A model generated the notes under the pieces. It made no database searches, was not told where the DNA came from, and saw nothing but the letters and a program-made list of their open reading frames with translations. From the NCBI GenBank assembly GCA_002007465.1, contig LNAC01000038.1, positions 4,137,900 through 4,201,899 on the forward strand: 64,000 bases of DNA, written 5' to 3'. Below, piece after piece: positions 12,533-23,516 of the stretch (position 1 is the stretch's first letter; every line of letters begins with the position of its first letter). Position numbers and translations under genes: made by a program. The stretch is from Ailurus styani. Its lineage: Eukaryota; Chordata; Mammalia; Carnivora; Ailuridae.

Positions 12533-12704
12533 AATTGCCACTTAGTATTATCAAAAGCAAGTCACTAGGCCCAAATTTCACCAAAGTGGAGGGACTAGGA
12601 TTATGAATACTGAGAGTCTGGCGATCTTTGAAGTCCTTTAATAAGGATGCTTACTTACCACGCAACTCAGCTCCACTGAAAATAATACTTCAAACACATC
12701 AAGG

Positions 12705-13043
12705 ATGAAGTAAAGGCTGAATTACCTGTTTTAGTGTTGCCAGTTTTGGCTTCTTTAAAACAAATAACATAGGTGAAACCCTAATAATCAGGAACCATTT
12801 CCAATTAATTCATCTGAAGCCTGCATATATAATTAGCTATGTTCCACTGCTTGTGTTAAAGAAAATTCGGGATGGTTCATATAAGCAGCTGTGAAAAGAC
12901 TGCTAAAATCCCCAACCTTGCCTCTGGGCTGGGGTTGCATAGTGTGCTCTAAGGCATCTTATGTTTACTAAATGATGCTTTGACTTCATTTGTAAAAACA
13001 AAAACTGTCTAGCAACAATTACAATATGTTCCAAGGATGTTTC
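12705..13043 (+). repeat. Dispersed duplication, copy 1 (~340 bp)
   Basis: Direct-orientation copy of 23517-23856. By hand alignment I count about 16 differences, including one single-base indel, in about 340 positions, or roughly 95% identity. Similarity stops abruptly at both edges ('atgaagta' start, 'atgtttc' end). It has no poly(A), no obvious inverted ends, and no open frame of note. I do not recognise the family. It is either an unclassified repeat or a local duplicative transposition. Confidence 0.85.
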
Positions 13044-13239
13044 CTCCCTCTTGAGTGTTTTTCAATTGCTAATTCTGTCAGAATTCTCTTTCCCCAGATT
13101 ATGAATATTTTGCTACTTTACACCAATCACATGCCTGGTCAAGTACTACAATATTAGTGAGACCTTTGCAGAAGGTAATAATTTAATATCTAAAGTGATT
13201 TCTATAAACCCCAACCATTGCTTCACTCTCTTTCCTATA

Positions 13240-13385
13240 TCCTGCCATAGTTTTATAGTACTTACTACCACCTGGTCTAGTTTACATTTACCATACATGG
13301 TAACTCCAAGAGGACAGAAACAACAACTGTTTCATCCACTGCTGGATCCTCAACAATAAAATTACCGAAAGAACAAATGAAAAAA
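13240..13385 (+). repeat. L2 LINE 3' end relic (probable)
   Basis: 'taactccaagaggacagaaa', 'tttcatccactgctggatcc' and 'caataaaattaccgaaagaa' follow the order of an L2 3' end. An A-rich tract (13378-13412) follows. Confidence 0.5.
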
Positions 13386-13919
13386 ACAAAAAACCAAAAC
13401 CAAAAACAAAACCTTAAACGTTTACAGTCCTTATTCAGTAATTATTATTCTGGAATGTTACAGAAAAGAAGTGACTTGAGGTTTCTTAGACATATAAACT
13501 CATAATTTTGTCTTTTTATAATATTAAAACTTCAGGAGGGTTTAAAATGTGCACATTAACTATCATGCATACAACCATTCAAAAACATACATAAATACTA
13601 TTACTGGAAAATTTTCATGATACAGTAAATGCAACTATCTAAGAAATTTTTTGTAGAAATATTATTTATTTATACAAATAAAGAGATATAAATATGTCCT
13701 TATGTGGGTTTATTTCAGAGATAGATCATGGATTTAAAAAAATAATTGTCTGTGCTTTCTATTCTGCCTACACATATGATGTTGCAGTGGAAATTAAAAT
13801 GAGTAACATTTACCTTTAAGGTGTCACAGAAAAGTATTTTTAATTTTTTACATGTTGATGAAATTTTATGTATGATATAAAAATGAAGGAAAGAGAAAAA
13901 AGGAAACTAAATACAAAGC
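13386..13919. other. AT-rich sequence, nothing recognised
   Basis: Opens with an A-rich simple stretch; otherwise no nameable feature. Confidence 0.4.
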
Positions 13920-14085
13920 TAATATTTATCAAATTTCTGAGTATTTTCTGAGCACTGTATTATGTACTTTATAACCATTATCTCCTTTACATCAAACAAT
14001 ACCCCTTGATGTTAATATTATCTCCTTAAGTTGATGAAGAAATTAAGAGCTTGAACAAATTGAATTATTTCCAAGCAAGTAAAAT
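13920..14085 (-). repeat. MIR-family relic, reverse (probable)
   Basis: 'tgagcactgtattatgtact', 'attatctcctttacatcaaa', 'cttaagttgatgaagaaatt' and 'gagcttgaacaaattgaatt' give an inverted MIR order. Confidence 0.55.
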
Positions 14086-14404
14086 AATATATTTTTATAA
14101 AATAACTTATTATTTATACACAACATATCTAATGTTTTATATCTTTATCTACCATCTATTATCTCTATATCTTTCTTTCTATAAACTTTTACCAAACCGA
14201 AATACATTATTCACTGAATAAGACACAATAAAATTAGCTATAAATTGATGAATACTCCAACAAAAAAATTAACTATAAATTGATGAATACCCCAATAAAA
14301 ATGATTTTCAAACTGAATAAATGGTTAAAAACCAAACTCTAAGTCTTTTAAAAGATGCACATTTAAATCTAAGCATACAAAAAGCAACAACAACAAAAGA
14401 AAAT
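14086..14404. other. AT-rich sequence with a short direct repeat
   Basis: 'attagctataaattgatgaa' at about 14233 and 'aactataaattgatgaatac' at about 14270 form a ~25 bp imperfect tandem repeat. Nothing else recognised. Confidence 0.5.
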
Positions 14405-14880
14405 GGAAACATATACCATGTTTATTGGTCAAGGTCCAGTCAGGAGAATGAAATCACTCTAGATATTTTAAGAAAGAATTTAATAAAAACAACTCTTAAC
14501 TAGGTTTAAGGCTATTCATTAGTTAATTTGGCAAAAAAAAAAAAAAAAAAAAAAAAAAGAGCTGTGCAGTATCCCCAAATTTCTAGCAGCTATCAAAGTT
14601 AGGGCAGGGGAAAATAAAATAAAAGATTTGGGATTATTAAAACTAGAAGTTCAAAAAAAGTAATTCAGTGGATGTGAAATTTAAACCCCTGGGATCCTCT
14701 GTAGAAAATCAGTTTAGTGAGGGCAAGCCATGACCTGGTGCTAAACAACCATTGCTATTGAAAATGGCTGACTGCCAAGGTGAAGAGTCAGTGAAGGTGA
14801 ATCTCGGAGGAACAGGAAGTAGATGAAAAGCCAAAAGGAAGCAATCAGTAATACAAGTTTCTAAAAAGTGTCAACATTCA
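14405..14880 (+). repeat. Ancient L1-like 3' repeat split by an A-run (tentative)
   Basis: 'gtccagtcaggagaatgaaa' and 'cactctagatattttaagaa' recall an old L1M 3' end. The block after the poly(A) ('agctgtgcagtatccccaaa ...') has an exaptation-free, purine-rich 3'UTR look. Family uncertain. Confidence 0.35.
14533..14558 (+). repeat. Poly(A) tract, A26
   Basis: Pure A homopolymer. No retroposed body is visible immediately upstream and no TSD is found. Likely an expanded A-run. Confidence 0.9.
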
Positions 14881-15954
14881 TGGAACTTACCATAAAGAAC
14901 TTTCACAGGACTCTGAATCCTAATAAAACTTCAGTTAGTGTTAAAGTCTTTGATTAAAAACTTTACTACAGAAAGAATGGAATTTAGTAGTAATGCAGAT
15001 TTATCTGAAATTCCATCTGTTTTTCTGGTTTCTATTATTTGTCATATTCGACTAGAATTTTGTACAATTAAAAGCTAGATGGAGATCTAAATATTATCTG
15101 ACCCATCAGTGAAATAATAGTAAAAGTTTATATAGATAACAACACAGAGCTTCTCTCAGTGTATTACAAAATGAGTTTTTGTTTCCTTTTATGTTTTTAA
15201 ATAGTGAAAAGACCTAGTAAAAAGTGATACATAATGTTCGATCTGGGAAATTACTCAACTATACAATGTTTGTATTTGTGTTACCATAGCAAATTACAAA
15301 TAAACAGAGCTTCATCGTATAATATATAAGAAGAAAAAAGAAGTAAAAGATTGCAAAAATGGTCTGCAAATTGATTGTTTTTAGTGAATATATAAAAGTT
15401 TAATTCTAGAGAATTTGTTCTAAACTTATCATTTAGTGTTCTTTTCTACAATATTTTATTTCTTTATTTCTATGATTATTTTAAATTTTACAAAAGTATG
15501 GGAGACATTTTCAGCAGGCTACTTATTTTCTGTAATATCCAAAACAACTAAATTTTATCCTCTTCATAGTATATTTTTTCATTTTATATCAAAGAAAAAA
15601 TTTCCTCAGGTTTGAAATAAGTCTTCCCCAAACTTAACTTCTATTTTTCTATTTTTATATCTTGAAATAAATAAATAAATTCATTTAAAAATTTTCAGTT
15701 ATGTCTTATTTACCACTTACCAGGCTATTAAACAAGTTAGTTCCTCATTTTTGTCGATATGACAACTTCAGAGAATATAATTAAAAGAATTTTCCCAGCT
15801 TTAATGCCAATAACCAATTCCTCTGCCTTCTAGTTTTATATTCCCTATTTTTTGTAATTTGAGCAGAAACAATATAAGAAAAAATATCTATGTAGACTAT
15901 TTCCAAAAAGGTTGAAATACAGCATATTTGAGGCAGCCATTATGTATTTCAAGT
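14881..15954. other. 1.1 kb unclassified AT-rich DNA
   Basis: Contains (AAAT)n at about 15662-15681. No exon or nameable transposon. Confidence 0.35.
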
Positions 15955-16690
15955 GGGTAGCTTGATGATTATTTTTTTAGTCATCACAACCTTACAGCCA
16001 TTCTCCAGATAAGGAAAGAGACCATTATAAGCACAGCAGAAGTTCGTGTTGAAAGCAATGATCTTCTTCCTGGCAACAGGTATCTACCTATTATTCCAGC
16101 TTCTGTCACTATGGATTGTTTTGATGTTAATGTAAATAGAATCAAGGTGTAAGCACTCTTTTGAGTCTCAGTTCTTCCACTTAGTGGTGTGTTTGTGAGC
16201 TTCTTCCATGGCATTATGTGTGGCAGGGGTTCACTAATTTACATTAGTACATGATATTGCATTTTATAAAACTACCACACTTTGATTATTCATTCTATCG
16301 CTGACTGATAATTGGATTATTGCCATTTTGGGCTGCTACTAATATTTCTTTCATGTATATTCTTGCTTTTTTAGTGCACAAAAGTATTTATTCACTTGAA
16401 TATATATATATATATATACACATATATATATACTATATATACTCTATATATGAGATATATATATATAGTGATGAAATTATGAGATCAGATAAGCTGCTTA
16501 TGCTTATCACTAATTGACTAAAGATTTAAAAAACTGATTTTATACTCCAACCGGCAATGATAAAAGTCCTGGTTGTTCCAAATTCCAGCAAATATACTTC
16601 TAAAAATTTCAGTTGTTTTCTTTTTATCATTTAATCATTGTGTAGTGGCAACCTATTTTGTAGGCAATTCCAACATATTTTTTTGGTGTG
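15955..16690 (-). mobile_element. Old L1 ORF2/3' region, reverse (probable)
   Basis: On + it reads like antisense L1: 'cttccatggcattatgtgtg', 'actttgattattcattctat', 'attgccattttgggctgct', 'ccaaattccagcaaatatac'. These parallel the well-known antisense L1 block ('tatccattcatcagttgatgg', 'tttggctattatgaataa'). The fragment is interrupted by a TA microsatellite. Confidence 0.6.
16399..16468. repeat. (TA)n-rich microsatellite
   Basis: Imperfect TA/TACA repeats inside the old L1 relic. Confidence 0.85.
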
Positions 16691-16878
16691 AAATCCTTGT
16701 TCAAAAACTATACCCTGGCTTTGCACTCAGGACACAGAGTGCACCATGACATTTCCAGTGGGACCGAGACTCCCCACCTTATGGCTTGTGTGCCCATGTC
16801 TACTAGGGCAGACCTAAGGGAAAGCAGTTGGGTGCAGGTTTGGTGTACTCTTCTGTCTGGTAAGAGCGAAAGAGAACA

Positions 16879-17221
16879 ATGCTGAAGGTCTCTGGCCTGG
16901 TAGTGCCTTTAACGTAGCTTGGGTTTGGCTATGTAGCATTGGCTGCTTCTGGGAGATCATTGGCTATGCAAAAGCAGGTAGTGTCCCCTTCCTGACTGCT
17001 GGGCTTCTTTTGGGTGGGTTAACAGGCCTTGGTGCTTATCAGCTGTCTCAGGATCCCAGGAACATTTGGTTTTCCTAGCTACATCTGGAAACTTAGCTGG
17101 CATTATGGGAATGAGAATCTATCACTCTGGAAAATGTATGCCTGCAGGCTTAGTTGGGGCTGTCAGCTTGCTGATGGTTGCCAAACTTGGAATTAGTGTG
17201 TTGAATGGATCTCATCAGTAG
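16879..17221 (+). pseudogene. TMEM14C: Processed pseudogene of TMEM14C
   Basis: TMEM14C encodes a small multi-span mitochondrial inner-membrane protein needed for porphyrin handling in haem synthesis. This copy is intronless. Starting at ATG 16879 the frame gives [17 protein letters not shown]. After a frameshift it continues [20 protein letters not shown] and [14 protein letters not shown]. After a second shift it gives LAGIMGMRIYHSGKCMPAGL, VGAVSLLMVAKLGISVLN and a stop at 17219-17221. The whole ~112-residue protein is covered in order, with at least two frameshifts and two in-frame stops, so it is dead. A GC-richer stretch upstream (about 16700-16878) may be 5'UTR. The 3' side carries 3'UTR-like sequence to about 17341. 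TMEM14A or B are less likely parents, because the '[13 protein letters not shown]' block matches the C paralogue as I remember it. Confidence 0.9.
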
Positions 17222-17375
17222 TAGTCACTTCCCAGTTTGGACTCATGAAGAATTTAAAAACTTCCACTATTTTTAGTGTATCAAGAGAAATAAGTGCATT
17301 TTCATATATTTTGACATTTTATTTAAAACAAAACAAAACAACATTCAACCTCCCAGGGGAGGGGAAAAAAAAAAC
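17222..17375 (+). pseudogene. TMEM14C: 3'UTR and decayed A-tail of the TMEM14C retrocopy
   Basis: Follows the pseudo-stop directly: 'cttcccagtttggactcatg', 'ttccactatttttagtgtat', 'gagaaataagtgcattttca' (an eroded AATAAA), then 'aaaacaaaacaaaacaac', which looks like a decayed poly(A). A second A-run is at 17366-17375. I could not fix a convincing TSD. Confidence 0.6.
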
Positions 17376-17711
17376 AGTCATTATCATTGCAACCTTAAAG
17401 AGGTGGGCGGTATATAACCCAAGAACATAGCATTATAATCTCATACAGTTTGATCCTTTTTTGTTGATGTCATCTTTTTTAGGTAACAATGTTGGGTTCT
17501 GAAACCCCATGCCCTACTCAAAAAAGTATGAAAAAAATATTTTATGAGGTTTAGCACAGATCTGCTTTGAAATTATGACAAATGAAGTATCAATGAAAAT
17601 AGCTTATTACAAATAATAAAAAAATGCTCTTTTCTCATAGGATTGATAGAGAGCATTTTCTCATAGTTTGTAAGAATGCTTTATAACCACTAGAAATAAG
17701 TCATTTTTCCA
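17376..17711. other. AT-rich sequence, nothing recognised
   Basis: No nameable feature. Confidence 0.4.
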
Positions 17712-17749
17712 TAGATAGATGATAGATAGGTAGATAGATAGATAGATAG
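17712..17749. repeat. (GATA)n microsatellite, imperfect
   Basis: GATA units broken by 'gatgata' and 'aggta', followed by a short (CA)n at 17769-17779. Confidence 0.9.
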
Positions 17750-17879
17750 TTTAGATAAATCCTGTTATACACACACACTCCTGTTTATATGTATACATAA
17801 ACATCAGTTATATTCTAAGAGGTTTGCTATTTCACTTTTTTAATGATAAATTTTGATGAGCAAAGTCCTTAACTCAGAA

Positions 17880-18386
17880 ATAGTTCAAATTAATAGTCTC
17901 TTCCTGATGTGAAGATATTTTATGAGATTTGTGTCCTGTTTAAGAATTCTACTCCAACTTCAAGTAATCAAGAAGGTCTCCTATGATTTCTTCAAATGTT
18001 TTATCATTTCACTATTTATATTTTCAACCACCTTCCATATAAAATTTTGTTTCTATGGTAGATTTGGGGGTTGGGATTATTTTTTCTTACAGATAACCAA
18101 TTGTTCCAGCATCATTGATTGAAGACATTTGCCATATATTATACTTTTCATTATTAATCAAATTTCTTTAAATGTATGAGATTGTTTTCACTCTTTCTGT
18201 TCTGCTCCACTATCGTATCACCAGTTTGATTGCCAACATTCTCTTATAATTATGTAATGTTCTTGATTAGGAATAACATAATTTTTCTTTCTTTGAAAAT
18301 CCTAGTCAGGCTTTGGTGTTGGTCTCATAAAATGAGTTAGAGTATTTTCTCTTATACTCTTTTTATTAATAATTTGTTTGTGATTG
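17880..18386 (-). mobile_element. Old L1 ORF2, reverse, part 1 (left of LTR)
   Basis: Antisense L1 ORF2 landmarks on +: 'ataaccaattgttccagcat' with 'cattgattgaagacatttgc', 'tttctgttctgctccactat', 'ggctttggtgttggtctcat' and 'aaaatgagttagagtatttt'. It is interrupted by the LTR at 18387 and resumes at 18989. Confidence 0.75.
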
Positions 18387-18984
18387 TAATGTGGGAAACA
18401 AAAGCAACAGAAAAGTTATTAAATTTCCTTACTACCCAGAGCCGACTGACAAGTCCTTGAAACAGGTGGAGTGGTATTCCTCTAGGGACTCACCTGCCTC
18501 CATCTTAATACTTTGCTAAGGGCAAAAGGTAATCCTAGCCTGACTGCCCTCCAACCCCCAACAGGGATCCTGTAAGTCTACTTTAACATATAAAAATTCC
18601 TTTGGAAACTTCCTTTATCTCTAAACCCTCCAAGATACATGTTGGCAATTATCCCCAAGTATATGGCCCATCGATATACATCTGAAGGTTCTCATGACTA
18701 AGGTTTTATTAGATTGTAATAAATAACCTTTTCCCAACAACAGCTAGCCCCTCAAGTTCCTAGAAACCTTGCTTCCAAAATTCCTTAGAGACTTACACCA
18801 TCCCTGACACCCTCCCAACTTGCAAATATTTAATGGGCTACCCCTCATGACCCCATGGCAACTCTTTCTGCCCACGGGTCCTATCCCCGTGCTTTAATAA
18901 GATCACCTTTTTACACCAGAGATATCTTAAGAATTCTTTCTTGGTCATTGGCTCTGGACCTCACTTATATTCTAAATTTCATCA
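18387..18984 (+). mobile_element. Solo endogenous retrovirus LTR (class I-like)
   Basis: GC-richer block with LTR hallmarks: start near 'tgtgggaaacaaaag', 'tggagtggtattcctctagg' with 'gactcacctgcctcc', a C-rich middle, 'gtgctttaataagatcacc' (polyadenylation-signal region), and 'aagaattctttcttggtcat' followed by 'tggctctggacctca' at the 3' side. The flanks are two halves of one L1, so this is an insertion. A 4 bp attg on both sides (18383-18386, 18985-18988) is a possible TSD; the exact ends are tentative. No gag/pol/env beside it, so a solo LTR. Confidence 0.8.
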
Positions 18985-19560
18985 ATTGTTTTGTCTTTCT
19001 TTGATGTTTGGAAGAATCTGAAAAACCTTAAGATTCTTGAAAGTTGTATAAATATAAATTATTAAATATAAATTATTTAATAAATATGAAAATTTCAAGA
19101 TTTCCCACTCTTTTTGTACAATCTTTGATTAGTTATCTTTATCTAGCATTTCTGTCACTCCATCTAAATTTACAAATATATAAGTACTGATAGTTCACAA
19201 TGAATTTTAAATGTATATTTATATCTTTAGGGTCAGCATGATTTTTTTCTTCTTTCATTCATTTGTAAGTTGTGATTTCATTTATTTGTAAGTTAATAAT
19301 AAGTCTTGCTGGCTTTTATCAATTCTATTAGCTTTTTCAGAGAGTCAAATTTTTGTCTTTTTTTCCTAAAATATATCTATTTTTTGATATATTTCTAGTA
19401 TGTATCTTATTGCTAATATATAGCTATTATATTAACTTCTGCTCTTTGTTGCTATTATATTGATTCTTTTGGGATTTAATTTGCATTTAATTTAATTCAT
19501 ACTTTTTCAAATAGATGATTTTAAGCCCTTTTCCTTATTTTGAATTTGGATTTACAACTA
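18985..19560 (-). mobile_element. Old L1 ORF2, reverse, part 2 (right of LTR)
   Basis: Antisense L1 continues: 'ctttctttgatgtttggaag', 'atctttagggtcagcatg', 'cttgctggcttttatcaatt', 'ctattagctttttcagagag', 'aacttctgctctttgttgct'. AT-rich and highly decayed. Confidence 0.7.
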
Positions 19561-20391
19561 TACCTTTTAACTGAAACTGACAACCATATATTGAAAATTA
19601 TCATTTTGTTTATTATCAAGTTTTCCATATGATTCCTTATTTTATTTTTACTACTTAAAAATAATGGCTAGCTCTCTGAACATTTTATTTTTATTCATCA
19701 TTTATTTATTGATCTCTCATCAGGAGGTTGTATGATTTATTCGTCATTTTTTACAATAGGAAGTACAATATTTTCTTACTATTTATATTTATCATGACAT
19801 GTGAAAACAGAAAGAGAAAACACTTGAAAACAATTTATATTTTAAATTATATTTTATATATTAAATTTTTATTTTTAATTAACCCCAACTTAAAATTATT
19901 GACTAAATCGGATATAATTTTATCTCAGAGGGCTTTCAGATTATCAGAAGATTTTATTTACTTGTAAAAAAGTTTAAGTGAAATTATATATTAGTGACTT
20001 TATATTAATTATCATAAAAACAATATAAAAGAAGCTCAATTTTGCTTGAGACATTCGATATATTCTTATTTCTTGAAACCTACAGAAATTCACTTCTCTT
20101 GTAGTTGGTACTTTCTAACTGTATTAATTATGGAACCCATAAAATAAAAAACCTTTAAATTCATCATTTTGAGGAAAACAGCATAGTGACTGAATTGAAA
20201 GATGCTTGGTGAAAATTTATTTTCAATGTCTGTTATTAATCATCATGAATCAAACAAAATGAGTCGGAATTAACCTACCATAATAAACAGCTAGAAAATT
20301 TGCCACATAAAATATTAAACATTAATTTTCAGACACTGGAAAAAATTACAGTACAAAATTGTGGTCATCAGCAGGGTAGAAACAATTAAAG
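19561..20391. other. AT-rich sequence, nothing recognised
   Basis: Possibly further L1 decay at the left; no nameable element otherwise. Confidence 0.35.
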
Positions 20392-20740
20392 TGAGCTCTT
20401 TGGGGACTTTTTGCCTAGAAACGCTTTTTTGGGCCATAGGAATTCAGGAGAGCGAGGTTCTTGTCTCACGGAGTCCAAGAACGAATCTTGTGGATAATGG
20501 AGAGTGAGTAAAGCAATAGAAGTTTATTAAGTGAAGATACAGAAAAACCTCTCAAGAGTGAGAGGGTTCCCACAGGGTTGCCAAGGAGGGCCTTTAGGGT
20601 TGGTCTTGTATAGAAAGCTAAACAGGGAACTTAAAACCTTTTAACATCTCTATTGATAACCTTTGAGCAAGGACTAGTGATAACACCTTGAATGGCTTCC
20701 TTTTTAGGATCTGATTATTCTTTGTTGGCCACAGGTTATC

Positions 20741-20798
<58 letters not shown>

Positions 20799-21000
20799 CT
20801 CTCTCCCCCCACCCATGCCTAGGGCTGGGTGGTCCTGTTTGTTCCCTTATCTCTGGTTTTCTCACACCTCCACATTTTGGGAATTTCTGTGAGCCTGATC
20901 ACATAGCCCCACTAATTATCTTTCTCTACCTAGCCCCACCTGTCCCTTACTCAATAGTACAGGAAGTGGTATCCAAAACAAAGCATAGTAGTCTCACACA
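20392..21000 (-). mobile_element. ERV LTR, reverse, containing a microsatellite (boundaries approximate)
   Basis: Read on the reverse strand, 'cttaataaacttctattgc' (AATAAA) is followed by 'tttactcactctccattatc', 'cacaagattcgttcttggac', 'gtgagacaagaacctcgctc' and an end at 'ccaaagagctca'. This is a typical R/U5 layout. On + the left edge is TG at 20392; the right edge probably lies near 'gtctcaca' (20998). No convincing TSD. The U3 half holds the (CA)26 tract. Confidence 0.7.
20744..20803. repeat. (AC)26(TC)4 compound microsatellite
   Basis: Pure CA run 20744-20795 followed by CT repeats and a C-run, embedded in the reverse LTR. The tract also creates artificial low-complexity frames on both strands. 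Confidence 0.97.
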
Positions 21001-21879
21001 CTTGATATGATAGAGACCAAATTTCAATGGAGAATGACTGTAATTTGCTACATGCACATCACAGAGGAGAGTGCCATACAATGAAAGAGCTCCAGAAATC
21101 AAGATAATACCCCCCTTGAATCTGTTGCTAAGTATTAAGGTATGGTGAAATTCCACAAGGCTGGCAAAGAACAAAATCTGAACAATTTGCAAGTCTCACA
21201 CAGAGCTTGAAGATATTTCAGGTTTTTTTCATCCATAGTAGATAGTCCTTATTTATCTTCCAGGGTATTCACTCAGTCAACCCAAGAATGGCCATGCATT
21301 AGTAGCAATTTTAAATTAGTTCTAGAATAAAGGCCACTTAAAAAACTTTCTAATATTTTTTTACAACAGGCACAAATTGATCCAACCGCCAGATGTGATG
21401 TAACTACTATTACTATGTATAATACTCAATAAGGAGGAAAAAAATAAAAATCCAGACTCAAAAAGGTAAAGGTCACAATATCTTGGATCCAGACATGAAA
21501 CAAAGCAATAATATCTGGTGCAGTTAAGGAGAAAAGAGTCAATGGCCGAAATGATGGAATTAGTAGAAAAAGTCCATAAAATGCTATTGTAAGTACGGTT
21601 ATTAGGCTGAATTCACAAAATAAAGCATGGATATAAGTAGGAAATTAGAGGAAAATGTTAAAAAAAAAAAACAAAAACGGGCCTTGGGGAGGGGAAATAC
21701 ATGCTATATGAAATTTTAAAATATGCTAGTTGGAAGTAAGAGCAACTTAAACACTACAAAAACAATAATCAGTGAGCTTGTAGCAAAGAATTATGCAAAT
21801 GAAGAACAGAAAGAGGGAGAGAAAAACAAGGGTGAATAAAGAACAGAACCTTAATAACTTGTAAGCTAATATCAAGGGT
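21001..21879. other. Unclassified; possible L1/HAL1 ORF1 traces
   Basis: Within 21540-21800, 'atgatggaattagtagaaaa' with 'agtccataaaatgctatt' and 'aataatcagtgagcttgta' resemble the ORF1 region of old L1/HAL1 on +, but divergence is extreme. The rest is unrecognised. Confidence 0.3.
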
Positions 21880-21894
21880 TCTAACATATTTTTC

Positions 21895-22089
21895 TTTTTT
21901 CTTTTTTTTTTTTAAAGATTTTATTTATTTATTTGACAGAGAGAGATTACAAGTAGGCAGAGAGAGAGAGAGGAGGAAGCAGGCTCCCCGCTGAGCAGAG
22001 AGCCCGATGCAGGCCTCGATCCCAGGACCCTGAGATCATGACCTGAGCCGAAGGCAGAGGCTTTAACCCACTGAGCCACCCAGGCGCCC
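21895..22089 (-). mobile_element. Can-SINE, young, reverse
   Basis: Near-consensus reverse SINEC with a perfect 15 bp TSD tctaacatatttttc at 21880-21894 and 22090-22104. Confidence 0.97.
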
Positions 22090-22104
22090 TCTAACATATT
22101 TTTC

Positions 22105-22470
22105 ATTAGCAGATAGAAAGAGAGGAAAAATTCTGTCACTTTAAATTTTTGTTGAAAGCCAATTCAAATTTTCAAGCAGGAATAAAAGCAGTGTATTTGG
22201 GATTACTAGCTTAAGTTGAAGGACACACTCCAATAAGAATACAAAAGATCAGAGAAGAAAAATAAAAGGATATTGTTATAAGTTTCCTATATTAAATTAG
22301 TATTATAGTATATAATTTCCTATATTAAATTAGTATTAATATATTATTTGAAGGTATAAAATGGTAAGTTAAAGATATATATTTTAAATTGTAGGGTAAC
22401 AAAAGAAGAAGTAAATATCTCTTAGTGATATAACAAGAGTGAAAATAAAAATGGAATCCTAAAATATACC
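22105..22470. other. AT-rich sequence with a short tandem duplication
   Basis: 'tttcctatattaaattagta' occurs twice (about 22284 and 22316). Nothing else recognised. Confidence 0.45.
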
Positions 22471-22700
22471 TCTGATGGGCTGGATTCTACACCCTTCAAA
22501 ACTCATATGTTGAAGTTCTAACCCCTTAGTACCTCAGAACGCAGCATATTTGGATATAGGGTCTTTCAAGATGTGCTTAAGTGAAATGGCATTGTCAGGG
22601 TATGTCCTAACCCAACATGGCTAGTGTTCTTAGAAGAAGAAATGAGGAAAAATTCTTATGAAGAAAAAAGAAAATCAAGAGAACACATTAAAAAAGCAAT
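22471..22700 (+). mobile_element. MaLR-type LTR fragment (MLT/MST-like)
   Basis: 'gatgggctggattctacacc', 'aaactcatatgttgaagttc' with 'taaccccttagtacctcaga', 'atttggatatagggtctttc' and 'ctagtgttcttagaagaaga' reproduce the 5' half of an ERVL-MaLR LTR. The 3' half is missing; an A-rich stretch and a SINE follow. Confidence 0.75.
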
Positions 22701-22762
22701 GAAATGCAAAGCTCTTTTTTTATCTGAAATTAGAAAGTACTTGTATTTTTTCTGGTTATTTC

Positions 22763-22962
22763 TTTTTTTTATTATGTTCAATTATTTAAGAGAGAGACAG
22801 AGAAAGAGGGCACACGCGTGCACTGCTAAGTGGGGGGGAAGGGGCAGAGGGAAAGATTCTTTAAGTAGATAGACTCCCCACTGAGCACGGAGTCCCATGA
22901 GATCATGACCTGAGCCAAATCCATGAGTCAGATGCTTAACCAATTGAACCACCCAGATCCCC
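22763..22962 (-). mobile_element. Can-SINE, old, reverse
   Basis: Reverse SINEC with 'attatttaagagagagacag', 'actgagcacggagtcccatg', 'agatcatgacctgagcc' and 'caattgaaccacccagatcc'. Diverged; TSD not resolved. Confidence 0.9.
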
Positions 22963-23119
22963 ACAAAGTTCATTTAAGAAAAAATAAATGAAATGAAATT
23001 GATCTTCTAGCTTGATTAATTAAGCAAAAATGGAAGAAAAAAGTGTTCTATATTTTATGGAAGATCTTGACCATAGTATTAAGACAAAATAAATACATGA
23101 TGTACATATTGCAGAGAAA

Positions 23120-23500
23120 GATGGCATGATGGTGCATAGAAAATCCTAAAGAATGAGGAAGAAGGGGGCAGGATTAATCATTGTAGTAAAGTTTTAGGTT
23201 ACCATGTTATTATACAAAATTAACTGTATTTTTCTATAAGAAAAGTAAAAATTAGAAAATATAGTTAAAACAGTGTCATTTAGAGAAACATCTGAATAAT
23301 GAAATGTTTAAGGATATAGTTGCAAAATACGTGCAAGATTTGCACATTTTACTATATATATATAGTATAAATATAGTGTGTGTGTATATATAGATATAAT
23401 GGTCATAAAATAAAGGCATCAACATAAATAAGATATGAATACTTTAAATCCGTAAATTTAATGAAATGCCAATCAAAATCCTAGCAAGCTTATTTGGAAT
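23120..23500 (+). mobile_element. Old L1 ORF2 fragment, sense
   Basis: Landmarks in order: 'tagaaaatcctaaagaat', 'aaattaactgtatttttcta', 'gtgcaagatttgcaca' and 'aatgccaatcaaaatcctag' (cf. the L1 'NAIPIKIP' region). A TA/TG microsatellite interrupts it at 23355-23398. Many frame breaks. Confidence 0.7.
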
Positions 23501-23516
23501 TCTGTGTCGTGAGCAA

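Noticed and set aside
20618..20892. Frames encoding (VC)n or (HT)n on opposite strands
   Set aside because: Translation of the (CA)26 microsatellite.
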